Notes under the pieces: generated by a model | Told to the model about the DNA's origin: nothing | Database searches by the model: none | Seen by the model: the letters and a program-made list of their open reading frames with translations, nothing else | Position numbers and translations under genes: made by a program | In this document: piece by piece, positions 19,665 to 32,700 of the stretch | Layout of the letters: each line of letters opens with the position of its first letter | Numbering within the stretch: the first letter of the stretch is position 1 | Assembly (NCBI RefSeq): GCF_027172205.1 | Contig: NC_070614.1 | Coordinates: forward strand, 34,214,001 to 34,278,000 | DNA: 64,000 bases | From: Podarcis raffonei | Taxonomy: Eukaryota; Chordata; Lepidosauria; Squamata; Lacertidae | Reading direction: 5' to 3'

Positions 19665-22600
19665 GTGGTGGGAGGAAAAAAATCCTTAAATAAGAGACAC
19701 GGGGGAATGATTAATGGACTTCAATGTCTGTACACTAATGCGCAAAGCATGGGAAATAAACAAGATGAGCTTGAGCTCTTGGTACAGCAAACTAAATATG
19801 ACATAATAGGCATCACTGAAACCTGGTGGGATAAGTCCCACGATTGGAATGTAATAATGGAGGGATACAATCTATTTCAGAGAAACAGACCAGACAAGAA
19901 AGGAGGAGGAGTGGCGTTATATGTCAGGGATGTGTATACCTGTGAAGAGATCCAAGATTTAGAACCTCAAAGCCAAAGTGAGAGCATTTCGGTCAAAATT
20001 AAGGGAGAGAAGAATAACAGTGACCTCATTGTGGGAGTTTACTATAGATCCCCAAGCCAAACGGAGGACATAGATGATGCCTTCCTGGAACAGATGGCCA
20101 AGCATGCAAAAGGAAGGGAGATAGTAGTAATAGGGGACTTCAATTACCCGGATATTTGTTGGATGTCAAACTCAGCCAAGAGCATAAGGTCAAACAGATT
20201 CCTCACTGGCCTTGCAGACAACTTTATTGCCCAGAAAGTGGGAGAAGCAACAAGAGGAACAGCCATTTTAGATCTGGTCCTAACCAATGTTGATGACCTG
20301 GTTAGTGGGGTAGAAGTGGAAGGATCATTAGGCGCGAGTGATCATGCTCTTCTGAAATTTACTATACAGCGGAAAGGAGCAGCCAAGCATACTAGGACTC
20401 AATTTCTTGACTTTAAGAAAGCCGACTTCATAAAACTTAGGGAAGTGCTGGGTGAGATCCCATGGACAGTAATACTAAAAGGAAAGGGAGTTCATGATGG
20501 CTGGGAGTTTGTTAAGAGGGAGATAGTAAAAGCACAACTTCAGGCAATACCAATGAGACGGGAACATGGAAGGTGCCTAAAGAAGCCAGGGTGGCTATCT
20601 AAAGAACTTTTAACTGAGTTAAGATTTAAAAAGGATGTGTACAAAAAATGGAAAAGGGGGGAAACCACCAAAGAGGAATTCAAACAAATAGCCAGCACGT
20701 GTAGACACAAAGTCAGAAAAGCTAAAGCACAGAATGAACTCAGGCTTGCTAGAGAGGTTAAAAGCAACAAAAAAGGCTTTTATGGGTATGTCTGTAGCAA
20801 AAGGAAGAACAAAGAAACAGCGGGGTCACTCAGAGGAGAAGATGGTGAAATGCAAACAGGGGACACAGAAAGGGCTGAACTCCTCAATGCCTTCTTTGCC
20901 TCAGTCTTCTCCGATAAAGAAAACAATGCCCGACCTGAAGAATTTGGAGCAAATGATTCAGCAGAGGAAACACAGCCCAGAATAACTAAGGAGATAGTAC
21001 AAGAATACTTGGCTAGTCTAGATGTATTCAAGTCTCCAGGGCCAGATGAACTGTATCCAAGAGTATTAAAAGAACTGGCAGATGTGATCTCAGAACCACT
21101 GGCAGTCATCTTTGAGAATTCCTGGAGAACAGGCGAAGTCCCGGCAGACTGGAGGAGGGCAAATGTTGTCCCTATTTTCAAAAAGGGGAAAAGAGAGGAC
21201 CCAAATAATTACCGCCCAGTCAGTCTGACATCAATACCAGGGAAGATTCTGGAGCAGATCATTAAGCAAACAGTCTGTGAGCACCTAGAAAGGAATGCTG
21301 TGATCACCAATAGTCAGCATGGATTTCTGAAAAATAAGTCATGTCAGACTAACCTGATCTCGTTTTTTGACAGAATTACAAGCCTGGTAGATGAAGGGAA
21401 CGCAGTGGATGTAGCCTACCTTGATTTCAGCAAGGCATTTGACAAGGTGCCCCATGATATTCTTGTAAAGAAGCTGGTAAAATGCGGTCTTGACTATGCT
21501 ACCACTCAGTGGATTTGTAACTGGCTGACTGACCGAATCCAAAGGGTGCTCATCAATGGTTCCTCTTCATCCTGGAGAAGAGTGACTAGTGGGGTGCCAC
21601 AGGGTTCTGTCTTGGGCCTGGTCTTATTCAACATCTTTATCTTTTTTAAAAAAAAATATTTATTGAAATTTTCAAAAAAAAAAAAAGAGAAAAGAGAGAA
21701 AAAAGAAAAAGAAAAACAACAATTGAAAAAGTTTACATTACTTACTTTCCATAACCAATTTCCTTGACTTCCCCACACCTGCCCTTCTTGTATTCCAATT
21801 CCAATTTTTAGCTCAGCAAATTCTTGTCCCCACACTTTACCTTATTTTCTATAATTCATTTTAATTAACCAATTTTAACTTATAAACCTCAATCTTTATA
21901 TATCAATACTTATTCTTAAAATACTTTTCCTAAATACGCCCCATCAATTTAATTAACCCATTTTAACTTAAAAACCTCAACATCTTTATCAACGACTTGG
22001 ATGATGGACTCAAGGGCATCCTGATCAAATTTGCAGATGACACCAAACTGGGAGGGGTGGCTAACACCCCAGAGGACAGGATCACACTTCAAAATGACCT
22101 TGAGAGATTAGAGAACTGGGACAAAACAAACAAGATGAATTTTAACAGGGAGAAATGTAAAGTATTGCACTTGGGCAAAAAAAATGAGAGGCACAAATAC
22201 AAGATGGGTGACACCTGGCTTGAGAGCACTACATGTGAAAAGGATCTAGGAGTCTTGGTTGACCACAAACTTGACATGAGCCAACAGTGTGACGCGGCAG
22301 CTAAAAAGCCAATGCAATTCTGGGCTGCATCAATAGGAGTATAGCATCTAGATCAAGGGAAGTAATAGTGCCACTGTATTCTGCTCTGGTCAGACCTCAC
22401 CTGGAGTACTGTGTCCAGTTCTGGGCACCACAGTTCAAGAAGGACACTGACAAACTGGAACGTGTCCAGAGGAGGGCAACCAAAATGGTCAAAGGCCTGG
22501 AAACGATGCCTTATGAGGAACGGCTAAGGGAGCTGGGCATGTTTAGCCTGGAGAAGAGGAGGTTAAGGGGTGATATGATAGCCATGTTCAAACATATAAA

Positions 22601-22832
22601 AGGATGTCACATAGAGGAGGGAGAAAGGTTGTTTTCTGCTGCTCCAGAGAAGCGGACATGGAGCAATGGATCCAAACTACAAGAAAGAAGATTCCACCTA
22701 AACATTAGGAAGAACTTCCTGACAGTAAGAGCTGTTCGACAGTGGAATTTGCTGCCAAGGAGTGTGGTGGAGTCTCCTTCTTTGGAGGTCTTTAAGCAGA
22801 AGCTTGACAACCATATGTCAGGAGTGCTCTGA
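19665..22832 (+). CDS. CR1 ORF2: APE endonuclease and reverse transcriptase (interrupted)
   Basis: The frame is open from 19665 (in-frame ATG at 19707). The APE-type endonuclease comes first: [38 protein letters not shown]. The reverse transcriptase follows: [54 protein letters not shown], and the catalytic FADDTKLGG at about 22029. The frame breaks at 21642 where an L1 was inserted, resumes at 21991 (NDLDDGLKG), is shifted by one base in the AAAAAG run near 22300, and ends at 22832 ([16 protein letters not shown]). In intact CR1 this enzyme nicks target DNA and copies element RNA by target-primed reverse transcription. The A-run at about 19676 may also hide a frameshift near the start. Confidence 0.88.
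21642..21976 (-). mobile_element. L1 3'-end insertion inside CR1 ORF2, 14-bp TSD
   Basis: TCAACATCTTTATC is repeated exactly at 21628-21641 and 21977-21990. The insert begins with T-rich sequence (the poly-A tail read in reverse), then aaatatttattgaaattttc, which on the minus strand is an L1-like 3' end. The copy is 5'-truncated. Confidence 0.9.
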
Positions 22833-22899
22833 TGGTGTTTCCTGCTTGGCAGGGGGTTGGACTCTATGGCCCTTGTGGTCTCTTCCAACTCTATGATTA

Positions 22900-22957
22900 T
22901 TCTTCTTCTTCTTCTTCTTCTTCTTCTTCTTCTTCTTCTTCTTCTTCTTCTTCTTCT
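22900..22957. repeat. (TTC)n microsatellite at the CR1 3' end
   Basis: Perfect TTC array directly after the CR1 terminal sequence. Confidence 0.95.
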
Positions 22958-23162
22958 GCAGAGGGGAGCATTCCCGTGTGTCACTGTAGGACTCAAGCCT
23001 CCTGAAGTTCATTTTTGTACCCTTGGTGTGTCCACCTTGGTGTGTGCATAAGGAGTTAACTCCAGGAAGCTTTTTCTATGAGTCATCCTCCTCAGACTGC
23101 CTGCCCTGCCCAGAGGCAATCTAAGAACAGGTCTGGGGTTTATAGCTCCTTGTCTAAGCAAT

Positions 23163-23530
23163 AAGCCTTAACTGGTGTTTCTCTTTCACTCTCTGTCACA
23201 ACAAAACTCATAGGCTTCAAAATCTGTAGGGCTACTAGGTAGAGAAATGTTGGCAGGTTTACTCACCTACCCCATCACTCTTCCCCATATCAGCCTGCAT
23301 AAATAGAATTCAGGATCCTCCAATGTCTTGAGAGAAGGCATCTCTAGGCTGAAAATCAGGTAGTAAGCCACAGCTGGTGTTTCTTCCCCCTTCCCAATCC
23401 TGAGGAAACTTATGGGCCTAAAGATCAGCAGGGTTGCCAGGTGGAAATGAGCAGGTGGATTTGCTCATGTACCCCATCTCTCTTTTCCACAGCAGCTGGC
23501 AAAAACAGAATTCAGGGTCCTTCAGAGTCT
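23163..23530. repeat. Diverged tandem duplication, about 165-bp units
   Basis: The segments at 23163-23325 and 23365-23530 share an ordered set of blocks: ctggtgtttct, aacttatgggcc/aactcatagg, agggttgcca/agggctacta, accccatc-ctctt, agaattcagg. They lie immediately upstream of the RING exon. Confidence 0.7.
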
Positions 23531-23772
23531 AAGCAGAAGCCTGATATTCATTGGGAGCACATTGCAAACGGCTTCTTCAACTTTATTCTTCCAAGAAAGA
23601 GCATTCAGCAAGGGGAGGTCACATCCCAGACAATTAACTGAGTGAAATGCGTAAATATGATTACAGTTGGGTTTTAACCGAGGCCTTATTTGTGGACACA
23701 GCAGAATGAGGTACTGTCAGAAACCAGAGTTTCACTGTTCAGCTTTGTATTATATCTGTTTGCTTTTTGCAG

Positions 23773-26700
23773 GCTGAGCTCACTGGCAAGCCCCACAAAG
23801 ACGTCTGCAGGAGGCATGATCCAGGACCTGAAAGAGGACATAACTTGTTCCATCTGCCTCGAACCCTTTGAAGACCCTGTATCCATTGACTGTGGGCACA
23901 ATTTCTGCAGGGTCTGCCTCTCTGCCCACTGGAGTGGAACCTCGCGCTATGGGTACCGCTGCCCCGAATGCCGCCATCCCTGCAGCCGGGAGAGGATGAT
24001 CCCGGACACTCGGCTGCGGAGCCTGGTGGAAAAAATTGGACAGTTGCCTGTAAAGGAGGTGGTTGAGGAGGAACTGGTAAGACCCAATCTGGGGAGGCTT
24101 AAAGTGGCTTATATAAGTAACCATCTTATACCGTTTCCACTAGGACACTTGATGCAACATGAAGGAATCACAGCATCAATGCAAGTGCTGGCTGGGGAAT
24201 CATATTTTGCATTTTCCTAGCTCCTCCTCTGACAATGAGTTTTCCCAATAGAAAATGAATGGTATGAATGCTCACCTCCAAATAGCAATATGCCCTATAA
24301 CACCTTAAAATTCTAGCCTGCTGTGGTGAGATTTGTTGGTCAAGAAAGGAAGAGCTGTATATACAGTGGGTGGCCAACAGTCGTCATCTGCTAGCAAGAT
24401 TTTGGTGCACAGACACTCAGTTGCCAGCCTGATGTAAAACTGATCATGATTATAAATTGATCTGCTGTGCTTTCTTCTGTGTTGACGTCTCTAAGATGCA
24501 TGGGGTTGCCAGACTGTGGAGCATCTTCAGATCTGGGTGACCTATCCATCTCCCTTCTCTTTCAGGAGATACTGGAGCCAGGAAAGCCAGTGCAGCTGGT
24601 GGGCTTGGATGATGATGGAGATCTCTGCCTGGATGAGGAAGCCTTGAGCCGCTACTTGGAGCAGGGGCAGGTGAAGGACGCCCCTGTCTGCCTGGTCTCC
24701 ATTCTTGGGGAGCAACGGCGAGGGAAATCCTTCCTGCTGAACTTTCTTCTACGGCGGCTTCAGAACCTGGTGAGAACAAATGCATGGGAACTTCTCTCTC
24801 TGTGTGTTGTTAGGGTGGGTCAATAGGTGATGCTTGCAGAATTTCCATTTGAAAAGGGTCTGGCTTGGATGAATGTCCTTCACGGATCATGTTGCCCCAT
24901 CTCATCTAGGTAATCAGCTGTACAAAATGGGCTTTTGTGCAATGGATTTTGTGCAAGTGCAAGTCAGAGCTGAAATATTATTTATTTTATTTTGTTTATA
25001 TCCTGACATTTTAAATGAGGGCAGTGTGCATGTGATCAGCCACCCAGACCCAGACCTGCTTAGCTTTAGCAAAGTGGTGACCACATGCACCTTCAAATTA
25101 TACCCTGGCACACATTTGGGATCCGAGCAGAAGTTAAGCAGCTGTGTGGACATCTAAGGGTAGCAGAGGTATATGAAGATGAGCCCTGCTGGATCAGGGC
25201 AAAGTTTCATGTAGTCCATCCTGTTTTCACAGTGGCCACCTAGATACTTATGGGAAGCCTGCAAATAGAACCTAAGTACAACAGTCCTCTCCCCGCTTGC
25301 AGTTCTCTACAATTGTTATTCAGAGACATACATTGTATGCAGGGCAGATGCTCCAGGTGGATGGGAAGAGCAACCAGAGACACTCTTACTCTCTTCCACC
25401 CTTATGGGTTCTGAATTGGAGAGTGGTATTGTCCCATCTAGCTCAATACCACATAGCTTGCCTTTCTATGCCCTGTCTTCATGAACATTCTGTGGGTTTA
25501 ACAAGATCACCATCCTCTGCCTTTCTTCCTTGTTGACAGGAGGCTGAGGACGGATCATGGATGGGTAAGGAAGATGAAGCACTGACGGGTTTTGAATGGC
25601 GACCAGGACCTAACACCACCACCAAGGGTGTGTGGATATGGAGTCGGCCATTTTGGGTCCAGAGTGAACATGAAAAGGTAAGAACAGCACAGCACAGGCT
25701 GTGAAGGTAACTAGGGAAAGAACAAGAGGAAGAAAGCTTCTCTCCCTCAATGGAAATGGGACCTTCTGGTCATCCCAGCCCCCTGGAGATGTCCTCATGA
25801 AATACTTCCATTCCACATAATCTCTGCCCCACACTCCTCGCATCCTAACTCAGCCTTCCCCATCCTGCTGTTCTTTAGATGTTGTGGACTACAGTTCCCA
25901 TAAGCCTCAGCCAGTACTGGAGTTGTGGTCCAAAGTACTAAAATGCCCAGGCAAATGGGAAGGTCTTCTCCTTGCACTGTAAAGCTTATAATGTTAGTAC
26001 TGGAACTGCAGCCTTGGGGATTGAAGTTGGAGTGTCACCACAGAAAAGGCTCTCTCCTTGCAGAATTACAACCACCCTGTGAAGTCTGTTAGGCTAAAAG
26101 ACAGTGACTTTTTGTGGTTATCTGGTGAGCTTTGTGGCTGAGTGAACTCTGGCCTTCCAGATCCTAATTTGATATTCTAACCATTATACTACACTGCACA
26201 TCCTCTAAGTTCCATGGTGGGCATTTAGATCAGGGCCTCTCTGGAAGATCTCATGACATTGGCTGGCCAGTACGAGAAGAAGAACTTCATGGGGAATTTG
26301 GATCCCAAGACATTTAGGATGTTCAAGGCACATACCACCCACTTAGGCTCAGCAATGGACAGGAAGCCAATATGGCTTACCATCACAACAGACACATGCC
26401 ACCTATAAGCTATAAGTAGGTACTTTGGAGCCCGCAGGCCAAACTAATTCCTTTTCTCTCAGGAAACTTCTCCTATGAGAGTCCGTTAATCTCTTACTGT
26501 CCCTTTAGATTGCCATGTTCTTGGTGGACACAGAGGGGTCAATGGATGTGGAAAGAAACGTTGAAGATGGTGTCAAGCTCTCAGCTTTCTCCATGCTGCT
26601 CAGCTCCTATCAGGTGGGTTCCTGCCAGATCCCTCCTTTCCAGGAGTGCTTTCTCTTCTTCCTTCCTGCTGCAAAAGTAAGTTCAGCGCATCTTCTGACA

Positions 26701-29700
26701 CCTCTGTTGTTTCTTCCTAGATACTCAATTTGGCCACCATGATGAAGGACCCAGATTTGGAATACCTGGAGGTGAGTAGGATTGTAAAAGGGGAAAGGGG
26801 GATTGGGCATTATCCAGGGGAAGGATGAGGAAAATAGTTGGCTGGAATAAAAATAGCTGGTTCTCGCCATGTGGGCTAGAAAGGTGGGTGGGCAAGATCC
26901 AGAATTCCTGAGTTCCCCCAAGTTTCAGGGAAGCAGAAGGCTGGATATATAGAACTGGAAGGGACAAAGTTTCTTTTTGTCTAACAGTCCCTGATAGACA
27001 AAAGGCAGGTTTCTGCCCAGCAGAACAATCCATGCAGCCAAAACTGCCTCACACTGCAAGCAGAGAATCCGTGCACTGCCAGAAAATGCTGGAAAAGCAG
27101 ATGCCAAGAGATGGCTTGAGTAAGCCATGCTACACATTGCAGTGAAAGGCAACAAATCCCTAGGGCACCTTTCCCTGACCTGTAGCCCTCCAGATGTTGT
27201 AGACTGAGTTTTTGGACCAGGATTGCTGTGGACTGAGTTTGAATGCATGCAACTAATCATGAACCAGTCAAGACTTCCTCAGCTTTGCCTACCTCCAAGG
27301 GATATTATGAGCATAAAATGAGATGACTCCAACTATATTGTGGGGGTGGGGAGGAGTAAGGATATAAATGGTGATGTACATAACTAATACCACAATATAA
27401 TAAATACCATAGCCATAAATTTATCCAGTGGGGTTTTGGCTCCTTGCTTCTGAAGCCCATGGCCTCTTGAGAGGGGAATAGATCTTGTGGGCTGGGCTAA
27501 AGGGATAAGTAAAACAGATTTCTTCATTTCCTGGGTGGCTCTCCCACTTCCTCTGCCCACAGATGTTCATGTATGTAGCTGAGACAGTAGGAGGCTCCTG
27601 CAGATTAAAGCCCTTTCAGGTAATGCGGACCGGCTGTTCCACTTCCTTCTCTTTGTCTCATTCTCTTTTCCTTCTCCTATGATTGCCATGATGTTCATGT
27701 TCTTTGCCTCGCCGATCTGTCAAAGAGCTCCTTTGTTCCTGGGTTCCCATCGCCTCAGCCACCTCTCCCAGCCTCGTGTTCCTCTGCCTGGCACCCACAT
27801 CTCTTTTTCTCTCATTTGCAAGCACCCAATAATTTGCTCTTCCCACTGTTTTTGTTGCTGCTTTTTAAAACACCCCTTTGCATTTTCTTTTCAATCATAA
27901 GGAGAGTGTCACAAACCCGAAATAACACCTCTGCATGGAATGAAAAAGGCAAAAACGATATATAATTGGGCAGACATTGATTTGTCTACCCAATTCATAT
28001 GTAAATCCACTCTGGGCATTTCTGCCTATCCATGGACAGCGGTGAGTCCAAAAGAACCAGTGGCTATGCATTGTCATACGTGTGGAGGAAAAACTTAAAT
28101 ACAATGTAGTTTCCAAAAATAGAACAGAGGCAATTGTACTTCATCCAGCAGAGCTTTACTAGTGCTGAAGGCAAATGAGCATAAATGGTTACAAATCCAG
28201 TACAGTGGTACCTTGGGTTATATACGCTTCAGGTTACAGACTCTGCTAACCCAGAAATCTTACCTTGGGTTAAGAACTTTGCTTCAGGATGAGAACAGAA
28301 ATTGTGCTCCGGTGGCACGGCAGCAGCAGGAGGCCCCATTAGCTAAAGTGGTGCTTCAGGTTAAGAACATTTTCAGGTTAAGAACGGACCTCCTGAACGA
28401 ATTAAGTACTTAACCTGAGGTACCACTGTACATTCAGGATTGGCACAGTCCATAAAATCCAGTTCCAGCACTTAAAAAAACTTATAAACTTAAAACAAGA
28501 CTAAACTTTAAAACTAATCATACTATGTGCACACCAGAAAGGAAGAGGGATAGAAAGAGAAAGTAGAACCCAGGCTCTTTCTGGCCTATATTTATAGTCA
28601 GCATGACCTTAATTGGAAGAGATAAGAGAACCAGTTCAAACCAGCTGTACTCAGCTTCCAGAAGGTATAACCAAAACAATCATGACCCTTCTGCTTGCTT
28701 CTCCCACACAGAGAAACTTCTAGTAGCTTCTAGAATCCTCTTGTATTAATCAGAATAGGAAAGATCTCTACACATCAGATCAATACTTTCTGCACTAAGA
28801 AATGCAAACTGGTCCTTTAGTGGCAGTTACTTAGTGCAGATCCAGGGAGACCCCACACCTGTCCTGTCCCCCCAGAAACGTCTGTCTTGTTGGGATTCAA
28901 CCTCAATCTGTTAACCACCATCCACCTTCCAACCACCTCCAGACACTCACACAGGACATTCACTGCTTTCACTGGTTCCAATTTAAATGATATATTGTTT
29001 GCATCATTTGGGTTGCACTTTTCTGCACAGTTTTCAGCCTTGCATTATCCTTTTTCAGACTCAGTGCCCGAGCTGGACACAGTAGTCAAAGTGTGGTCAT
29101 TGAAAGGATTTGTGTAAGAGGAATAGGAGCATATTGTAGCTGTAGGAAAAGCAGTTCACATGCTTCGTCTCTCTGTTGCAGCATCTTGATGTCCTGGTGC
29201 GTGACTGGTTCTTCCCACCTCAATTTGGATTCCAGGAGGGACAGAATTACCTCCAAAGTACCATACAGGTAAATGTGACAGTGGAAGCATTGGATGGAGA
29301 GTCTTTCTCCAGTTTCTCCATTCCAACTACGTGAGTAAGGTGGTTACCAGGAAGAGGGCCTTTTTGTTGGCGGCACCCCATTTTACAAAATGCCTTCCAA
29401 AGAAAGACTTGCCTGGTACCCAATCTATGGCCTTTTAAGGTTGAATAGAAGGCCATTTTGTTTATCCAGACCCATTGATTCAGGGATGGGGAATGAGATC
29501 CAACTGGTGGGGTGGGTCCTTATCTCATCTACCTTCATGGGCAGCTTGAACTGGTGGTAGGGTCACTCATCTGTCATCACAGTGATGCAGATAACTCATT
29601 TTTGTCCACATACTTTGAAGGGCACAGCTTTGTACTTTTCAGGTGCTGTTGATAGGAGATGCCCTTTGGGCCCAGTCACCTACCCCACACCTGGCATCAA

Positions 29701-32700
29701 ATATGATGACAGGGGTAGGGTAAGTGGGCATGGCTTGGCTGAAATGGCCTGGTGGGTGTAACTGGGCCACTGCTTTGATTGCAATAGGCATATTTAAATT
29801 CTTGTGCCAAGTACTTTCCCCCTTCCTGATTTTCTGTTCTAATTGCTTTTAGCTTCTGGACTTATGTAGGATTCTGGATTTTTATTCCAACTGCTGTTTG
29901 TATTAGTTATCATTTGCTTTGTTGGCTCTATTATTTTTACTGTTGAAGTTATGGCTTGTTGAATGGGTTAGAAAACCATGCAGAGATAAAAGTGAGGTTA
30001 CAGGGAACCAGGCAGAGGGCCTTCTCGGTGGTGGCGCCCACCCTGTGGAATGCCCTCCCATCAGATGTCAAGGAAATAAACAACTATCTGACTTTTAGAA
30101 GACATCTGAAGGCAGCCTTGCTTAGGGAAGTTTTTAATGTTTGATGTTTCATTCTGTTTTTAATCTTTTGGGAGCTGCCCAGAGTAGCTGGGGAAACCCA
30201 GCCGGATGTGTGGGGTATAAATAATAATATGAATATGAATATGAATATGAATATGAATATGAATATGAATATGAATATGAATATGAATATATCAATCCAA
30301 CCCAACTAGCTGCTTTGGAAGAGTGCTTGAGAAGTCCCATTCACAACAAGCCTGGCTCCGGGTGGTTGTTTTTGGATGGCTACATCTAATTCTCTCTCAT
30401 TCTTTCTCCTCAGAAACTGGATCCCAAAAGGCACCCACGGGCCCTGGAGGCCCTCAGGAGCACCAGCACCCGCTGCTACCTGATGCCCTTCCCTGGCAAG
30501 AGGCTGGTGGTGGGAACTGAGGGCACACTTGCAGGTAAGAACCTCTTCTCTTTCCATCATTCCCACAAGTAGCTCCAAATCCAACTCTTGCTCCTCTAAT
30601 CTGCATTAGCTCTGTGCAGCATGTGAGCTGTTCACTCATTCATCCACTAAGTGGAGCTTTGGTTCCATAATAAACTCCTTTGTTAATCCATAGTGGCGTT
30701 TTCTCCTTGCTAGCCAAAGACTTTAAAGAGGAGAAAACTGCTTAATTCTGCTATCTGCTATCTGGTGGCTGGAATTACTGGTTCCCTTTGATGTCCTCAT
30801 TGTTTCTTTAGTCTGCCCATAGAAAGCAGTACAGCATGTACTACTTAACCCCAAAACAATAGAAAAGCATTTCCCCACTTCTATCATGTAAAAAAAGAAG
30901 AAGTGACGTTTCTTTCATTATTTACCAACCCTTCACTTCAAGGCCCCAGGGTGGGTCGCAAGAACTATCACAAAATGTTAAAAACAGTTTAAAACAACTT
31001 GCAATAACTTGGGTCCTTTAATCCTTCCAGTTTCTCAGGCTTTGGCATCACTTATGTCAAACCTAAATGTGATGCAAACCAATGTTATCTGTCACTTTGA
31101 TCTACCATTTCTTCTCACTTTCTCCCACCCATATCTAACTGGGCAGCAGCAGCCTGGATCAGGCTGCAGGAGGGTGGAAGCTACAGCTTCTCATTGCCTA
31201 GCCCCAGACCAAGGCGGCTGAACATGTGACATGTCATCAACGCTGACCACTGACCATCCTGACTGGGGTTGATGGGAGCTGGAGTTCAAAAACATCTGGC
31301 AGACCCCATGTTCCCCATTCCTGGTATTGAATGCAAACCTTTAACTGGAAGGTTGGTGGTTCGAGCCCACCCATGGATGGCAGTGCAGGACGTTGGACTA
31401 GATGACCCTCAGGATCCCTTCCAACTCTACAATTCTGTGGTTCTAAGTTACTGCTCCAAATGCTCTGTTCACGTGCTTTTAGGTTTCTCACTCCTTATAT
31501 TCAGTGGCATGGCCAAAAGTAAAATGGGGGAGGGCTACTGAACCTTCAGCATCATTCTTTGTGGCCACCAGGGGGAGCAGCTGTTCTGAGAGCGTCATTT
31601 GTTACAGTTCCTTTGCCTGAATTGCCTGCTTTGTTTTTGTTTCCCCTTCCAGACATGGATAAGGATTTTAGGGATTGCCTGAAGGCTTATGGGAACGACA
31701 TAGCCAGAACAGCTGTAACGCATGTAAAGAGTGACCAGGAGGGAAGAGCCCTTACAGGGGCACAACTTGCAGCCAAGGTGAAGGTGAGAGATGCAGAATC
31801 AAGTCTCTAATCTGAACAGAACATGGAGAATTCCACCTGTTGGATTTCTGCCCATCACACTGCTCTGATAGGCACAGAAGATGTGCTATGTGCAAAGAGA
31901 TGGCTTAGGGTAGGCTTATATAAAGGAGTAGAGGCTTTTGGTTCTGCTCTGCCTTAATGGAGGAAGACCCCATGACAGCGGGAAATTGTTGGCGAAGGAA
32001 AAACAAGGACGACTGAGGGTAATTATACTTGCAAATCCTCCCCCCCTCCAGGGATGGGGAGGGGATGGGGGTAGTTCGTCTTGGTACCTGGCTCTCACTC
32101 CGGCATGGAATGTGGGGGGCAGGGAGATGCTGAGTGCAAAAGCACTTTGCCTGCCGAAAACCCTCCTACGCCGCCATTAAGAAGTAGAGGTTCTCCTGTT
32201 AATTAGAGCTTAATTGGACTAAAGTACAGGCATGTGCTAAAAGAGATTGACCAATAAAAACATTGCCCTAACGTACATGTACATATAACAGAAGTTTGAT
32301 CCGTAGGCCCTCTTGTTATCGGACTCCAAGATCCATCAGCCCCAGCCAATGCGGCCAGTGGTCAGAGATGGCGGGAGCTGTAGTCCATAAGTATTGGGGG
32401 CGGGGCAGGTGTTCTTCATCCCTGTGTTGCTTTTCAGCAGGTGAAGTTTTTTCACAGCCCAGAGCTAAACATTATTGCATGCTAATAGCTGGACACCCTG
32501 TGGCTATTAAATGCACAGCTGTAGGGGCTGACTTAAAAGCTGTCCAGTCAAAGTCTAGTTTTTCTCTGAAATGTAACCATTGCAACACAGGGTTGAAGTA
32601 AGATTCGGTGTCTGTGTGATGCTGTTTTGGCTATGTGGAGAAAGGCTGCTAGCATGCATGTGTGTAGATGGGTGTACTCTTGGAAAAAGAGATACCCACT

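Larger units (their letters stand above)
18180..22957 (+). mobile_element. CR1 LINE, nearly full length, interrupted by an L1
   Basis: Order: 5' region with two tandem 148-bp units (18191 and 18339), ORF1 from 18574, ORF2 from about 19665 (first ATG 19707) to 22832, and a short 3' UTR with ggggttggactctatggcc and cttccaactctatgatt, ending in (TTC)n. A 335-bp L1 is inserted in the reverse transcriptase region. Apart from that insertion, one internal deletion in ORF1 and one 1-base frameshift near 22300, the element is well preserved, so it is relatively young. Confidence 0.9.

Noticed and set aside
22818-23051. Frames rich in Leu, Lys or Arg.
   Set aside because: They are translations of the TTC microsatellite.
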